Positions 1-12,811 of a stretch of DNA of 64,000 bases are shown here, in pieces (the stretch's first letter is position 1; each line of letters begins with the position of its first letter). The notes below the pieces were generated by a model that worked only from the letters and a program-made list of their open reading frames with translations, made no database searches and was not told the origin of the DNA. This DNA comes from Fomes fomentarius (Eukaryota > Basidiomycota > Agaricomycetes > Polyporales > Polyporaceae). The stretch is taken from assembly GCA_022606135.1 (NCBI GenBank), contig JABYQN010000011.1:62001-126000 (forward strand). The letters run 5' to 3'. The position numbers were made by a program, and so were the translations under genes.

Positions 1-1612
1 GGGCGACAGTGCGGGAAAGGGTCTTACTCGTGTTTCCGAGATCCGCACACGCCTCCTTGACACGCTCCACCAGAGTCTTCTCGCCCTCGCGGACCCACAC
101 ACGCGGGTCGTAATACTGCGCACGCACGTCAACCGCTGTCAGCTGTCAACCGCAACGATATCCCAACAACGGCATACCTTCTTGTTGGGCTTGTCGGCAC
201 CCTCAGGGTTGCCGACCTGCGTCTGCAGGTAGCCGAATTTGTTCTGAACGAAATCCTGTGGCGCGCCCGCGACATGTGTGAGCAACAGCAACAATGCTAG
301 GCGATCGAGTATGCCGTAAGGGAGGAGGAACATACGCGGATACCGGTGAGGTAAGCCCACTGAGTGTCGGTGTCGACGTTCATCTTGACGACGCCGTTCT
401 GGACAGCAGTCTTGATCTCGTCCTTGGTGGAGCCGGAACCACCGTGGAAGACGAGGAAGAGAGGCTTCTTTGTCTGGCCACCGAGCTTCCCCTCCGCGTA
501 GACTTGATGCTTATTGAGCAGCTCGGGGTGGAGACGGACGTTTCCGGGCTTGTACACGCCGTGAACGTTGCCGAAGGCGGCGGCGATGGAGAAGTTGGGG
601 GCGATGGCAGAGAGGGCGGTGTAGATGTCCCAGATGTCCTCGGGTTGGGTGTAGAGGCGCGAGTTGTCGACGCCGGTGTTGTCGACACCGTCCTCCTCAC
701 CGCCGGTGATGCCAATCTCCATCTCGAGCCAGAGACCAAGGGGAGCCATGCGCTTGAAGTACTGTACGCAGTGGGCGATGTTTTCCTCCTTGGACTCTTC
801 GGAGAGGTCGAGCATGTGGGAGGAGAAGAGGGGCTCCTGATGCTGCTTGAAATAGTCCTCGTCTGCTTTGAGCATGCCATCGAACCAGGGGAGAAGCTTC
901 TTGGCGCAGTGGTCTGAGTGAAGGATGACGGGACTGTAAAGGGCGGGCGGGGAAGAGACATGTGATTCATATGATTAATGACGGAGGAGGAGAAAGAGAG
1001 GGAGAGACGTACACGCCGTATTCCTTTGCTACTGTGCGGACGTGGTGAGCAGCGGCGATTGCGCCTGCGATGGAAGCTTGCTGCTTGTCGTTGGGAAGAC
1101 CTTTGCCGGCGAAGAAGGCGGCCCCACCCTGAGAGACTTGGATGATGATGGGCGCCTTGATGTCGCTAGAAAAATAGGGTTAATGACGGATTAGGACGAG
1201 AGTTGGGGGGATGACGGACCGGGCGGCCTCGAGAACAGAGTTGGCGACGGAGGAGGATGTGACATTCTGTGTTGGATTGTTGGATTATATGATGAGGAGT
1301 GAGGAGGATGAGAAAGACGTACGATAGCCTGTTGGATGAAGGGATGGGAGGTTAAGAGGGGATATGGAGAGATGTGTGAGATGTGTGAGATATGGGACTT
1401 ACAGGGATGGCGAACTGAAAAAAGAGCGGTGAGGACGGAGTGAAGACGGGTGGGGTGAGTAAGAGATGGGTACCTGGTTCTGCTTTGCATAGTCGAAGAG
1501 TTTGCGAACGTTGTCGCCGGTGAGGACACCAGGCTTGTGGGGACGGAGTGAGGATGTGGGAGAGATGAAGGGAGTAGAGGGTACGCACAGGAACGATATC
1601 GAGGACACCCAT
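1..1612 (-). CDS. FBA1: Class II fructose-bisphosphate aldolase (3' end cut by window edge)
   Basis: This enzyme cleaves fructose-1,6-bisphosphate to DHAP and glyceraldehyde-3-phosphate in cytosolic glycolysis. Exons read on the minus strand: 1589-1612, 1474-1533, 1403-1414, 1323-1328, 1220-1266, 1013-1165, 336-933, 178-255 and about 28-115. The start is MGVLDIVP. Family signatures follow: FAIPAINVTSSS, HSDHCAKK with the zinc and catalytic residues, GEEDGVDN, NVHGVYKPG, FHGGSGS, NVDTDTQWA and DPRVWVREGEKT. The roughly 355 residues visible match the usual length of about 360, so only the last few codons are missing; a GTAAG donor at 23-27 suggests one more short exon to the left. Exons 3 and 4 are micro-exons of 12 and 6 bases, needed for the conserved FAIPAINVT stretch. 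The call is secure; the C-terminus is not seen. Confidence 0.96.
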
Positions 1613-2117
1613 GGTAGGTTGTGTGTGAGGAAAGGAGAGATGGAGAACGATATCGATGTCGGAGAGGGTAGGCAAGGCTGAGGCTGAGGCTGGAGGCTGG
1701 AGGCTGGAGTGGGTATCGATGACGCTGGGAATCGGGAGAGGGATCTCCGCCGGAGCGGCGCCCCTTCCGCTCCGTTCTCTCTCCCTCTCTCTGATCTCTG
1801 CATACACACCACTCACCACAGACAACGCACACGGCTCAAATTGCAAGCGGCGAGAAGACTGGCTGACGCCTGCTCGGCCTCAATGAGACTGGTAAAGGTT
1901 GAAGAGGCGGAGGATGTGTTGATGATTGAAAGAAGGTGCGAGTGCAACGGACGCGATCTTGTGCGTAGGCGCTGACTGGGGATCTCACCCAGAAAGGGAA
2001 TGTGGAATGACAGAATTGGCTTAACTTGCGGTAGACGCGTCTTGCACTCTCTCGCTCTTGCTTTCGACCTCCATCCATCCTCTCTCCTCTCCTCACTCAC
2101 TCCCCGACGCCCCGCCC
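1613..2117. promoter_or_regulatory. Divergent upstream region of aldolase and WC-1 genes
   Basis: These 505 bases separate the two start codons and must hold both promoters and 5' UTRs. The stretch just before the photoreceptor ATG (about 2055-2117) is strongly pyrimidine-rich (runs of CTCTC and CACTC), common upstream of fungal transcription starts. I see no clear TATA box and could not pick out individual factor sites. Open frames here are short and unconvincing. Confidence 0.5.
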
Positions 2118-5105
2118 ATGCCCTTCTCCCGCTACCTCCAGTCCAACGAGCGCGATAGCTCCCCACACCCCGACGACGACATCGACCACCACCCCGCCTT
2201 CGCGTCCCAAGTCCACTTTCAGCTCCCCAATCTCTTCAATGCCCCCACCGTCCCCCCAGGAGGTGGTGCAGAGGCCCTTCCCGCTGGCCTCTATCCCCCT
2301 TCCTCCTCACTAGCCTGGTTCTCCAATGCCGATGCACTCAACTCAGCCTTGTATGTCTCCCCGCTTTTTCTTCCCGCTTCCACCTCGTCTCATCCATTCT
2401 CCAGTCCTCTTCATCCAGCCTACCACCCCTCCTCCTCCTCTCCCTCCTCCTCTTCACCCCCACACTCGGCCAACTCGGCCTTTTCAATAGCCCCCCTCTC
2501 CCCTCCCTACTCCAATCTCCCCTCCTCTCAGCCCATCATTCAACCCCCCATTCCTCCCCACTTGTCCCTCCCCTCCGCACTCGGCCTGCCCATCTATTCG
2601 GCCTCTGGCTTTGATCTCCTCTCCCTCCTCGCCCGTGTTGCCACCAGACCATACCCCAAGATCTATCTTGGGCCAGTCGACCTCTCCTGCTCCTTCGTCG
2701 TTACAGACGCCAGGCGCTACGACTCTCCCATCGGTACGTTCCCTCCTCCCAATCCCTGACCTCGCTCAATACCTCTCTCTCCAGTCTACGCGTCCCCCTC
2801 CTTTCTCAAACTCACAGGCTATGACGAGCGCGAGGTCCTTGGTCGCAACTGCCGCTTTCTCCAGGCTCCAGACGGTCTCCTCCAGCCTGGCCAGGAACGC
2901 GCCCACACTTCCTCCGACGCTGTCGCCTACATGCGCAAAAACATCGTCGCCGACAAGGAGTGTCAGGTCACCATCATCAACTATCGCAAGGACCGTTCCG
3001 CCTTCATCAACATGGTCTCTGTCATCCCCCTCCGTGGTGGCGTCAACAACTCTCCCGAAGAGGCAGACGACGTCGTCTATCATATCGGCTTCCAAGTAGA
3101 CCTCACCGAACAGCCAAAGTCTATCCTCAGCAAGCTCAAGGACGGCACCTACGTCGTCAATTACTCTGACAAGTCCGTCCCCCTCCCCTCTGCCAACCGT
3201 GACTGGCGCACCTCCTCCCTCACCATGCGGGGCACTTCCAAGGACCTTCGCAACCTTCTCTCTGACCCTGCTTTCACCGCCTCCTTCCACCTCTCCGCCT
3301 CTACTCATGCGTCTACAGCTATCGCTCTCTCCACCAATCCCGCAGAGCCTCTCACTCTCGATCCCTACGACGGCAACAAACCCTTGCACATGTTTCTCCT
3401 CGACCGCTCTCCAGACTTTCTCCACGTAGTCTCTCTCAAAGGTGCTTTTCTCTACGTCGCTCCCGCCGTCCGCCTTGTCCTCGGCTACGATCCCGACGAG
3501 CTCGTCGGCCGCTCTCTCTCCGAGTTTTGTCATCCAGCAGATTGCGTGCCCCTCATGCGCGAGCTCAAAGAGGCTTCCACCACTCCCGGTCCTTCCGTCC
3601 TCGCCTCCAACACGCCCTCCTCCTCATTGGCGCCAATGACTAACAGCGCTCATCCCGAACTCCCTTCCTCGACGCCTTCCATCAGCCCACGGCCAGTCGA
3701 TCTCCTTTTCCGCATGCAAGCCAAGGGCCGTGGCTACGTCTGGATCGAGTGCCGTGGCAGGCTCCACGTCGAACCGGGCAAAGGCCGCAAGGCCATCATT
3801 CTCAGTGGGAGACTACGCACCATGCCTCATCTTCAGTGGGGACCCATCTCCCGTGCAGGTGGTCTCGTTGCACCGCTTCCCAAGCCTCTGCTCCCATCTC
3901 CCTCATCATCTGGTTCGATGTCAGCGTCGCATGATACAGACGAGGATGCTGATGGCGAGCGCCATGTCGAACGCGAGTTCTGGGGTTTGCTCAGCGCTCA
4001 CGCCACATTTCTGTATGCCGGCACCGCCGTTCGCGACGTGCTCGGGTGGGGCGCCGGCGAGGTGATTGGCAAGCCTCTTGCTGATTTTGTGAGCGGCAAC
4101 TCGGCCCAAGAAGTGCAAGCGGCGATTGAGGTCGAGATAACCAAGGTTCTGGCTGATGCCGGAGGAAGCGAAAGCTCCGGCCTCGCGTGCATCGTCCAGA
4201 CAAAGCAAGGTGGCACCATGTCCGCCCACATTGTTCTCTACAACTCGCGCGGTCCGCCGCCGCAATCTAACGTCATTCACCCTCTGACGAACGCAGCGGA
4301 CCCGGCGGCTCAGGCTCCGATCGCCTGTCAGGTGAAACTCTGCGACAAGAACAGCTCTCCTCCGCCGACGAACGCCGTCGTCCATTCCCTGACCGACAGC
4401 GTTTTCGAAGAGACGGATATTGATCGCACCAGCAGCTGGCAGTACGAGCTTCAGCAGCTCAAGTTCAAGAATCAGCGGCTGGCCGAAGAGGTTGCCGCGC
4501 TCGACGCGAGCATCATGAAGAAGCTTCGTCGGAAGCAGCAGCAGCAGCATCCTCCTACGGGCCACGCTGCCGTTGCTGGCCCAGGTGGCGCCCCAGTAGG
4601 GCAAAGGATGAATATTACATACGCGCCCCACTCGCACACACCCGCAATGAACGTCCGTTTCGTCCCGGGCAGCCAAGGTCTACCGCGCGGCGCCGCCCAT
4701 GCTCTTCCTTCTGCCTCACAGTCCACGCTCGCATCACAGGTCGTTCATCATTCCTCTCATCCGCCGCCGCCGCCGCCGCCGCCGCCACCCCAAGTGCAGC
4801 ACCGTCCTCATCCTGTTCAGCAGATCCCGCTCCCGCCACCGCCAGTTTCTATCCCGCAGGGCTATGAGCAGCGGGTGCAACAGCAGTCGCAGCAGCAGCT
4901 CGACGAACCGATCTACACGTCGCTCCGTATCCGGCATTCGACAGAGTCATCTCTGCAAGGCTGGAGCGCTTATGATTACGCGCAGGCGGGACAGGGCAGC
5001 GCCAATGGAAGCTCGCAAAACCATTCGGGCAGCTTCAATGGTCTCCCGGTGAAACGCACGTGGAACGACCCCCTCCGCGACCCAGGGGGAGGCGGCGGTG
5101 CGTAG
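2118..5105 (+). CDS. White-collar 1-like blue-light photoreceptor (LOV plus two PAS domains)
   Basis: This is a flavin-binding blue-light receptor that acts in the nucleus with a WC-2 partner. Exons 2118-2733 and 2785-5105 are joined over a 51-base intron and give 978 residues. The first in-frame ATG (MPFSRYLQ) is used; no ATG precedes it in the open frame. Residues 1-165 are Ser/Pro-rich and probably disordered. The LOV domain is about 190-310, with the photoactive motif GRNCRFLQ and its adduct-forming cysteine near residue 228. A second PAS domain lies near 410-470 and a third near 603-690. A predicted helical, basic Q-rich segment (near 753-795), a polyproline run (near 863) and poly-Q follow. 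No GATA zinc finger is seen; loss of that finger is known for basidiomycete WC-1 proteins such as Cryptococcus Bwc1. DNA binding would then depend on a WC-2 homologue. Confidence 0.94.
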
Positions 5106-5664
5106 ATGCTTTTGTGTACAATAATTAGAAAGTTTCTTTGGTCCGTGTGTCGTTGCATATCTCGCTGTCGTCTCGCAAAGTCGTGCTACTGATTTTCTTC
5201 CTCGCCGTCTGTCAGTCGCTTACCATCGTCGTCTATAGTATTATCATACATATGTTTGTCACCGTACACCACGCACCACAACACAGCACCACAATGCAAC
5301 ACATGCATGCATGTGTCTGTTCTCCGATCATCGTCTTAGTCTCCGATGGCTCTCCCGCTTTCATACTCCGCAACTCCTACTCCAGCTCAGTCCTTCCCTT
5401 GTACGAGTAACCGGACACGCATGTACACTACATACCTGACCACGTGAATGGCATCGTGAGTATATTTGTACAGTTGTGTGCAGAATGAGTGTACAAGTCT
5501 GTGATCAATGGTGGTAACTACAGTACTGATGATATGCCGTCCACCCTCGCTCTCCCCTTCTTCACTGCCAGCTGCAGCCGTGGTATACCCTGCCTTACTG
5601 CCTCCTTCGCCTATCCTTCCGCGAACGCGCTGCCAGTGCCACGACTCATTCGACGGACCATCGA
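5106..5664. other. Convergent intergenic region (3' UTRs)
   Basis: The WC-1 and PDK genes point toward each other across 559 bases. The region is AT-richer than the flanking exons and carries CA-rich microsatellite-like text near 5270-5300. I see no coding signal, RNA gene or repeat; it most likely holds the two 3' UTRs and polyadenylation signals. Confidence 0.6.
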
Positions 5665-7532
5665 TCACGGGAGAGGCTCCCGGTTACTCGAAAGCCGGTT
5701 TAGATGAATGTACACATCGGTGCCGAATCCGTCCATGGAGATCAGGCGCAGATCGCCACCAAAGTACCGTGCGTACTGCGAATTCCAAACAAGCGTGAGC
5801 CAATCAGTCCGTACTAACACCGATACACACGAGAAGACCGTGTGGATGTGGGCAAGGTTGAAGAACTCTCTCACCAGCCGTGATAAGGGCAGACCGTACC
5901 CGAAGCCCGCCATGGGCGCCTTAAAGTCGGAAGCGTCAAAGTCCTGGTCAATGTTCTGGCCCTCCATCGTGGTATACATGTACGTCCAGATGAGCGGAAT
6001 GGCCGAACGCGCGATGCCACCACCCTCGTCCGAGATCTTGATGGTGATGTCTTCCTTGCCTTCGACGACTACAACTTTGATCGGCGGAAACGCGTCTTCG
6101 TTCTCTGGCCCAAACCGCTCGACGACGGCGCGGAGCGAGTTTTTGAGCAGCTCAAAGCATATGTGCGACAGGTGGCCGGGCACGTAGGCAAAGTGCAGCT
6201 CCTTGGGGCATATGAGCTGCACTGGGGGCCCCTTGAACATGGAATAGTGCTCTTCGCATACGAATCTGGTATGTACGCGGATCAATTCTGAGCGTGGATT
6301 GTGGGCCGAGTGACTCACCGCGCATTCTCGATCGCCTCGTGGACAATGTCATGCACGTTCTGACGTCAAGTCTAAGTATGACATACCGCCGTGGAGATAG
6401 ACGGACTTACGGCACTTGTGCAGATGATGCCGACGTAGTCTGGATGGGGCTGGAGTGTATTCAAGGCGATATCTGTGTTGGAGTATGAGACCTCGCTCGG
6501 TCCGGGGAGAGAACCTGAATGATGCGTACGTTGACCTATCAAGAAACGGATGCCAATGCGCGACATGTAGAAGCGGTCGAGCCAATGCTGGACGTCAAGG
6601 TTGATGTTCCGCGCGTTCTGACTGCGTTTCCACTCGAGAACACCCTGAGCGACTGTGGTCACTGTCGGGTCATGGCGCTTCTTGATAGCTTCAAGGAGCT
6701 TGGTGAACGAGCGGTTGTACTCGCGCACTTCTGGAGGCCATTCCTTGACATGCGAGGTGTTGGCATAATACCTGGTCAAGGTTCAGGAGGGGGGGGGGAG
6801 TGTCGGCGAGAAGACGGAATGAGCGTCCTATGGTGTGGGGAGAAGAGTGAGCGAACCGCTGGCTTACCGTCTCTCCATTGGGATGCGCATCTTTTGGCTG
6901 TTACCGTTGCTGCGCGCATTCCCATTCTTGCCGTTCTTTGGGGTGGAGACAATGCCGAGACCGGTGTTGTTGCTACCGTAGTCGTCGGAGTAGTATTGAT
7001 ACTGTAACGAGGGGTTCGGGTGTGACTCCGGGAGAGATACAGGGTCAGTAGGAGGTGCCATGAGTGCGGCTCGGATGTGGGATGGGAGGCGTATTGGTGG
7101 AAAGGAGATGAGCTCCTAGATGTGGGATGAGAGGGACGGAGAAGAGCGGGAGTTTGGGAAGACGTACCTCGAAAGACTGGGCGTACCAGTTCTTGACCTT
7201 GTTGATGGAAGACATGTCGCTGAGACTATGTGGGAGCTGGTCAAGCTCCTTGACTCTGTGTGCAAGGCGAACGGGAAGCTCCTCTGGGCGGTGGTGAGAC
7301 TCGGAGAGGAAGGATGGGAAGTGGGAGGGAGGCACCTAGAAGGAACTGGCTGCCTCTGAGAAGAGTACCCTGACTCGGATTCTGTCCGAAGAGGACCATC
7401 TGCTGCAATGAGACTGATGACGCGATGAGGATGCGGAGAGTCTGGAGGATGGACGGAAGGCGTACCTCCGGTCTGGGGGAAGGAGGCATAGTGGTGTATC
7501 CTCTCCCAGAGGCTTGAGGAGATGCGGAACAT
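5665..7532 (-). CDS. Pyruvate dehydrogenase kinase, mitochondrial
   Basis: This enzyme phosphorylates and inactivates the E1-alpha subunit of the mitochondrial pyruvate dehydrogenase complex. Nine exons on the minus strand: 7466-7532, 7336-7413, 7168-7283, 6868-7115, 6530-6771, 6411-6472, 6319-6359, 5875-6265 and 5665-5775. They join into 452 codons with the stop (451 residues), a normal PDK length. The N-terminal helical domain carries GVSLQQMVLFGQ and INKVKNWYAQSFEELISFP. The GHKL ATPase core has the N-box ELLKNSLRA (323-331), the G1 box DEGGG (near 364) and the G2 box GFGYGLPLSR (near 405). The protein ends IHLNRLSSNREPLP. Residues roughly 110-150 form a Gly/Asn-rich insertion typical of fungal PDKs. 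A branched-chain ketoacid dehydrogenase kinase is the only close alternative; the loop and C-terminal motifs favour PDK. Confidence 0.95.
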
Positions 7533-8516
7533 GACTGTCTGTGGGCGTGGACGTGGTTAGGGAAAGAGTTGAGAGATGGTGGGGCATATGCTTTGTGGGG
7601 GCTAACAGCGGGACATCCGGTGGGATTCCGAAAGACGGGAGGAGGAAGAGAGCGCAGGGCTAATGCCAGGCAAACGCTCTGGAGTCTATGGGCGCCACCC
7701 CCGCACTCGACGCTTTCACGTGCCCAGCCAAAATCACACCCCTCCCATTCCTCTTCCACTTCGGCCCATTGGCCCGACCGCCGACATAACATAAACACAC
7801 AGTCACAGCTAAGTACAGGTGGTAGACACCGCAACCTCTCAGCCGTCCAGCCCTGTCCAGCCCCATCTCACGCCGGCTAGTCATCCTCGCCTGGCCCTGC
7901 GTCAATCCAATCCAGGTCCCTCTTCAAGTCAGACGAGTGCGGTCTACAGGCCTCGCCGGACATATGTAGGTGACCCCGTCCGACGTGAGCTGCTTGACCC
8001 TCCATTGTCCGTTCTCCCACCACTCGTTGCCACCGTCCAGAAGACCATGTCCGCGTCTTTGCTGCCCAGACTATCCACGAACTGGGAGAGGTCCTTGCGC
8101 GCTGGTGGACGTCTGGGACGAGACCATCCTTCTGGGTGCAGGAAACTTGATGGCCGTTCTAACTTGGCTGCGAAGACCGTGGCCATACCACGAGCCCATC
8201 GGACCGGCGCTACCACTCCAATCTTGGTGCCGATGATGAGCAGAACGCGTCAAACGGGGACAACGCATGCCGCCTCACCTTCGCAAAAGGGCTACTCATC
8301 GCGCGGCTAGCTGTGTGCGGTGAGAGAGGAGAGAAGAGGAGAATATAGATATAGATTGCATGGCGGGACGCGAAGGAGGGAAAAGATACTGTGGTATTAT
8401 ACTTGATACAGATACAGTCACCATTCCAGTGGTTTGTGAACTGACGAATATACATCATACTTGATAATTCTCCAACTACGCAAGGGGGGTATACTTTCCT
8501 ATCTCACGTCCACGCT
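7533..8516. other. Intergenic region between PDK start and MAP kinase end
   Basis: This holds the PDK promoter (7533 to about 7900) and the MAP kinase 3' UTR (about 8300-8516). Several overlapping frames are open because the DNA is GC-rich; only the minus-strand segment 7924-8299, listed separately, looks possibly coding. Confidence 0.5.
7924..8299 (-). CDS. Possible small spliced gene, function unknown
   Basis: I do not recognise this protein. An ATG at 8299 starts MSSPFAK and is followed at once by a GTGAGG donor; the next usable acceptor is at 8223-8225. Two downstream stretches look protein-like: SWYGHGLRSQVRTAIKFPAP (about 8100-8200) and WWENGQWRVKQLTSDGVTY with ICPARP, ending at a TGA at 7924-7926. 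They share one frame but are separated by a TAG, so an intron would have to remove it, and no donor/acceptor pair is clearly best. A competing frame (QFVDSLGSKDADMVFW) is also open. The tryptophan-rich C-terminal text is unlike random translation, but this could still be chance in a GC-rich spacer. Confidence 0.3.
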
Positions 8517-10172
<1,656 letters not shown>

Positions 10173-10447
10173 GGTGGGATCGCGCGGGGAGAGGCGGATG
10201 AGAGGCGATGGGGGCGGAGGGCGGGAGGGAATAATAATAATATCGAGGATAATAGCTGGGTAGTAGGCGCCGGGCCGCCGTGCTTTCCTTTTGTGGAAGT
10301 CATCGGGAGTTGCCTTGTTTGGGGCAGGCTGAGCTTGGACTTGGCCGCTGAACGCTGCTTGCGCTCTTCTTCCAAGCACAACCAACCCTTCCCTCTCAAC
10401 CCCCCGCGTCTCGTCTTCTACTCCACTCCTCCCCTCGACGACCCACC
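10173..10447. promoter_or_regulatory. Short bidirectional promoter region
   Basis: Only 275 bases separate the start codons of the MAP kinase (minus) and CCCH gene (plus), so both 5' UTRs and promoters share this interval. It contains an AT-rich ATAATAATAATAT stretch near 10230-10245 and pyrimidine-rich text approaching 10447. No specific factor site is claimed. Confidence 0.55.
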
Positions 10448-12811
10448 ATGCCCGCCGCAGACACCAAGCGCAAAGACCACGACCCTCCCCCCGATTCGTC
10501 CAGGGATGTCGGCGACAGAGAGCGTGAGCGAGACAAGGAAAAGGGCTCCAAGCACAAGCCTTCCACCAAGAGTATGTCTCCTGCCTTCGTCCCCTCCATG
10601 CATCTCTCATCGAACCCGTCGCTCTCGCCCCCTCGTAGCCAAGGACCTCTCCCATGTTCCCTGCAAATTTTTCAAGGTCGGCTCGTGCACCGCCGGCTCT
10701 TCCTGCCCCTTCTCCCACCAGATCCTCGAACCGGGCCAGGCAAAGGAGATCTGTGCATGGTTCGTCAAGGGAAACTGCAAGTTCGGCCACAAGTGCGCTC
10801 TCGCACACGTCCTTCCCGGTCAGAGCATGTCTATGGATCGCAAGAACAAGAAGGCCGCCCAACTCGCCGCCACCGGCGCCTCCGCCAAGGACAGTCCCAA
10901 ACAGAGAGCTAACAAGGCCTCTCATCATCCTCCACCCGGTGGGCCTCAGTCTCGCAACCCTCTTCTCTCTGGTTCGACCGCTCCCACCCGTTCGGTCGGA
11001 GCCAACGCCCGCTCCCCCATCCCCATGCCTCTCAAGGCCACTCTCTCGCCCTCCGCTCCTGCACCTCCCGTCAAAGACACTGACTTTGCCTCGTTCGGTC
11101 TTCCCGACGAAAGCAACAAACTTCCCGTCGCCCCCGCGCATGGCAAAACATCCGGATCCGCAACCGCTGATAATGCCGCAGCACAATCCGAGCAGCCTCA
11201 CAGGCCCGATCCACCAAAAGATGACGCTCCTGCTCGTTCCGATCGCACCTCTCCTTCTCCGCTGCCCACTCACACGACCTCTGCTCCTCGCAGAATCAGT
11301 GACGCCGCCCCCGCCGTCGACTTCGGTCCTATCGGCTCTCCTCCCCGTGCCTCCTCCTCGTCTAGCAGACCGGCTCGTGTCAACGGCTTCTCGCCTGGAA
11401 CTTCTCCTCAGCCCCATGGGCTCTCTTCTTCTCCATTCTCCGCACCGGGTACGCAGACCGTCTTCACAGTCTCTCGGCATGACGATGGCCATGCCGATTT
11501 CACGAACAGGTCGGGGCTCTCCGCTTCCCTTGGTGCGATGAATTGGGGTTCGGAGAGGGTCACCGTCCGAAGAATCGGGGTTGAGGAGGTTGTCGTTGAG
11601 GATGAAGACCTTGAGGAATTCATTCCGAGCTCTCTGACTGATCTACTTACGCCAGAGGAGCGTTCGCGGCGGATGTCTCGCACGAATGCTACTCGTCCTA
11701 ACATGGCTGCGCTTGAACGTGACCCTAGCGCTCAACATTCAGGTACCGAGGGCCATCACCGCTATTCTCGTTCTGTTCCGGCACCATCTCTTCTGCAAGA
11801 CATCAAGTCCATCTGGTCCGACGCAGGCGGCGTCCCAGTCGGCTCCCCCGACGCTTCAGGTTTCGGCGCTGCCCCACTGGGCGGGGGACTTGGGAACGGT
11901 ACCCCAAGTTCGTTCACCTCCAATTCGGGTCTCGGGTCTCGAACCGTGGAGGACATGCTTTCTCCGTCCAACGCTTCCGCCGCTTTCCTTCCTGGCCTGC
12001 ACCATTATATCAACAACAAGCCCCAACGCCCGCCGATGGCGTCCGGCTTGTCTTCCTTGTATCCAGGGGGTACCGGTGCCCACAATCTTTCTTCCGGCGC
12101 TTACGGACCCGACTACAACGGTATAGCCATGTCGCCGCCTCGTACAAGCACGTATGGCGTACCGCCTTCGAGTGACGCGTATCTGCAGCATGCAGCTCTC
12201 CGACCTGGTGGGAGACCTATCCCTGGCGGCGATGCATTCGTCCCCGGGTTGGATGAGCATCGTAGTGCTCTTTCTCCGTCATCGCGTGCCCTGCAGTCGC
12301 ACGCGCCAGGACAGAGTCTTCCGCAGGGCTTAGCTGCTGGTTATTCTCGTATTCATGCCCTTCCTCCTCCCGTCATCCCATCGCCATCCTCGTCTAGCAT
12401 GCTTAGCCGGACACCTTTGGGGGGAGGGTTCTCTCCAGGCACCAAGGGCTTGGGTCATACGCACACCACGTCCGGTGACTGGGCGGGCATGTCACCCACG
12501 GCAGGGAGCCTGCTTGATCAGATCAATAATGGTCCTCCACCCGGCATCGGAGCTCCTGGAACATCGTTGGGCGGCCTGGAGACCATGTTCTCGCGCCTAT
12601 CGTACTCAGCAGCTGCATCTCGTACGTGTTCTTTAACATGGTCATTCACAGCCTGTCTTGTCTAATCTATGTATTGCTAGGCACTGCAGCGCCTCCGGGG
12701 CTGGGTACGCGCAACCCAAGCGGACGTGGTCCACACCCTCAGGGTTCTCTTAGCCCTCTGAGCGGCCCTGTCCTGACTGGCGACGACGACGACCTCTTCT
12801 CGATGGAGTAG
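10448..12811 (+). CDS. Two-finger CCCH zinc-finger protein, putative RNA-binding
   Basis: Exons 10448-10571, 10639-12621 and 12681-12811 join into 745 residues. The N-terminus is charged (RERERDKEKGSKHK). Two tandem C-x7-C-x5-C-x3-H fingers lie at residues 50-68 (cysteines 50, 58, 64; His 68) and 80-98 (cysteines 80, 88, 94; His 98). This spacing occurs in Lee1-like fungal proteins and in makorins, but no RING domain is present. The remaining 640 residues are Ser/Pro/Gly-rich and low in complexity, with an acidic EEVVVEDEDLEEF segment near residue 355 and an acidic tail ending GDDDDLFSME. CCCH fingers of this class usually bind RNA, so a role in mRNA metabolism is inferred, not shown. It is divergent from the MAP kinase gene. 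Confidence 0.88.

Noticed and set aside
294..917. 207-codon plus-strand open frame
   Set aside because: Exact antisense shadow of aldolase exon 7.
3921..4676. 251-codon minus-strand open frame
   Set aside because: Antisense of WC-1 exon 2 with no recognisable motif.
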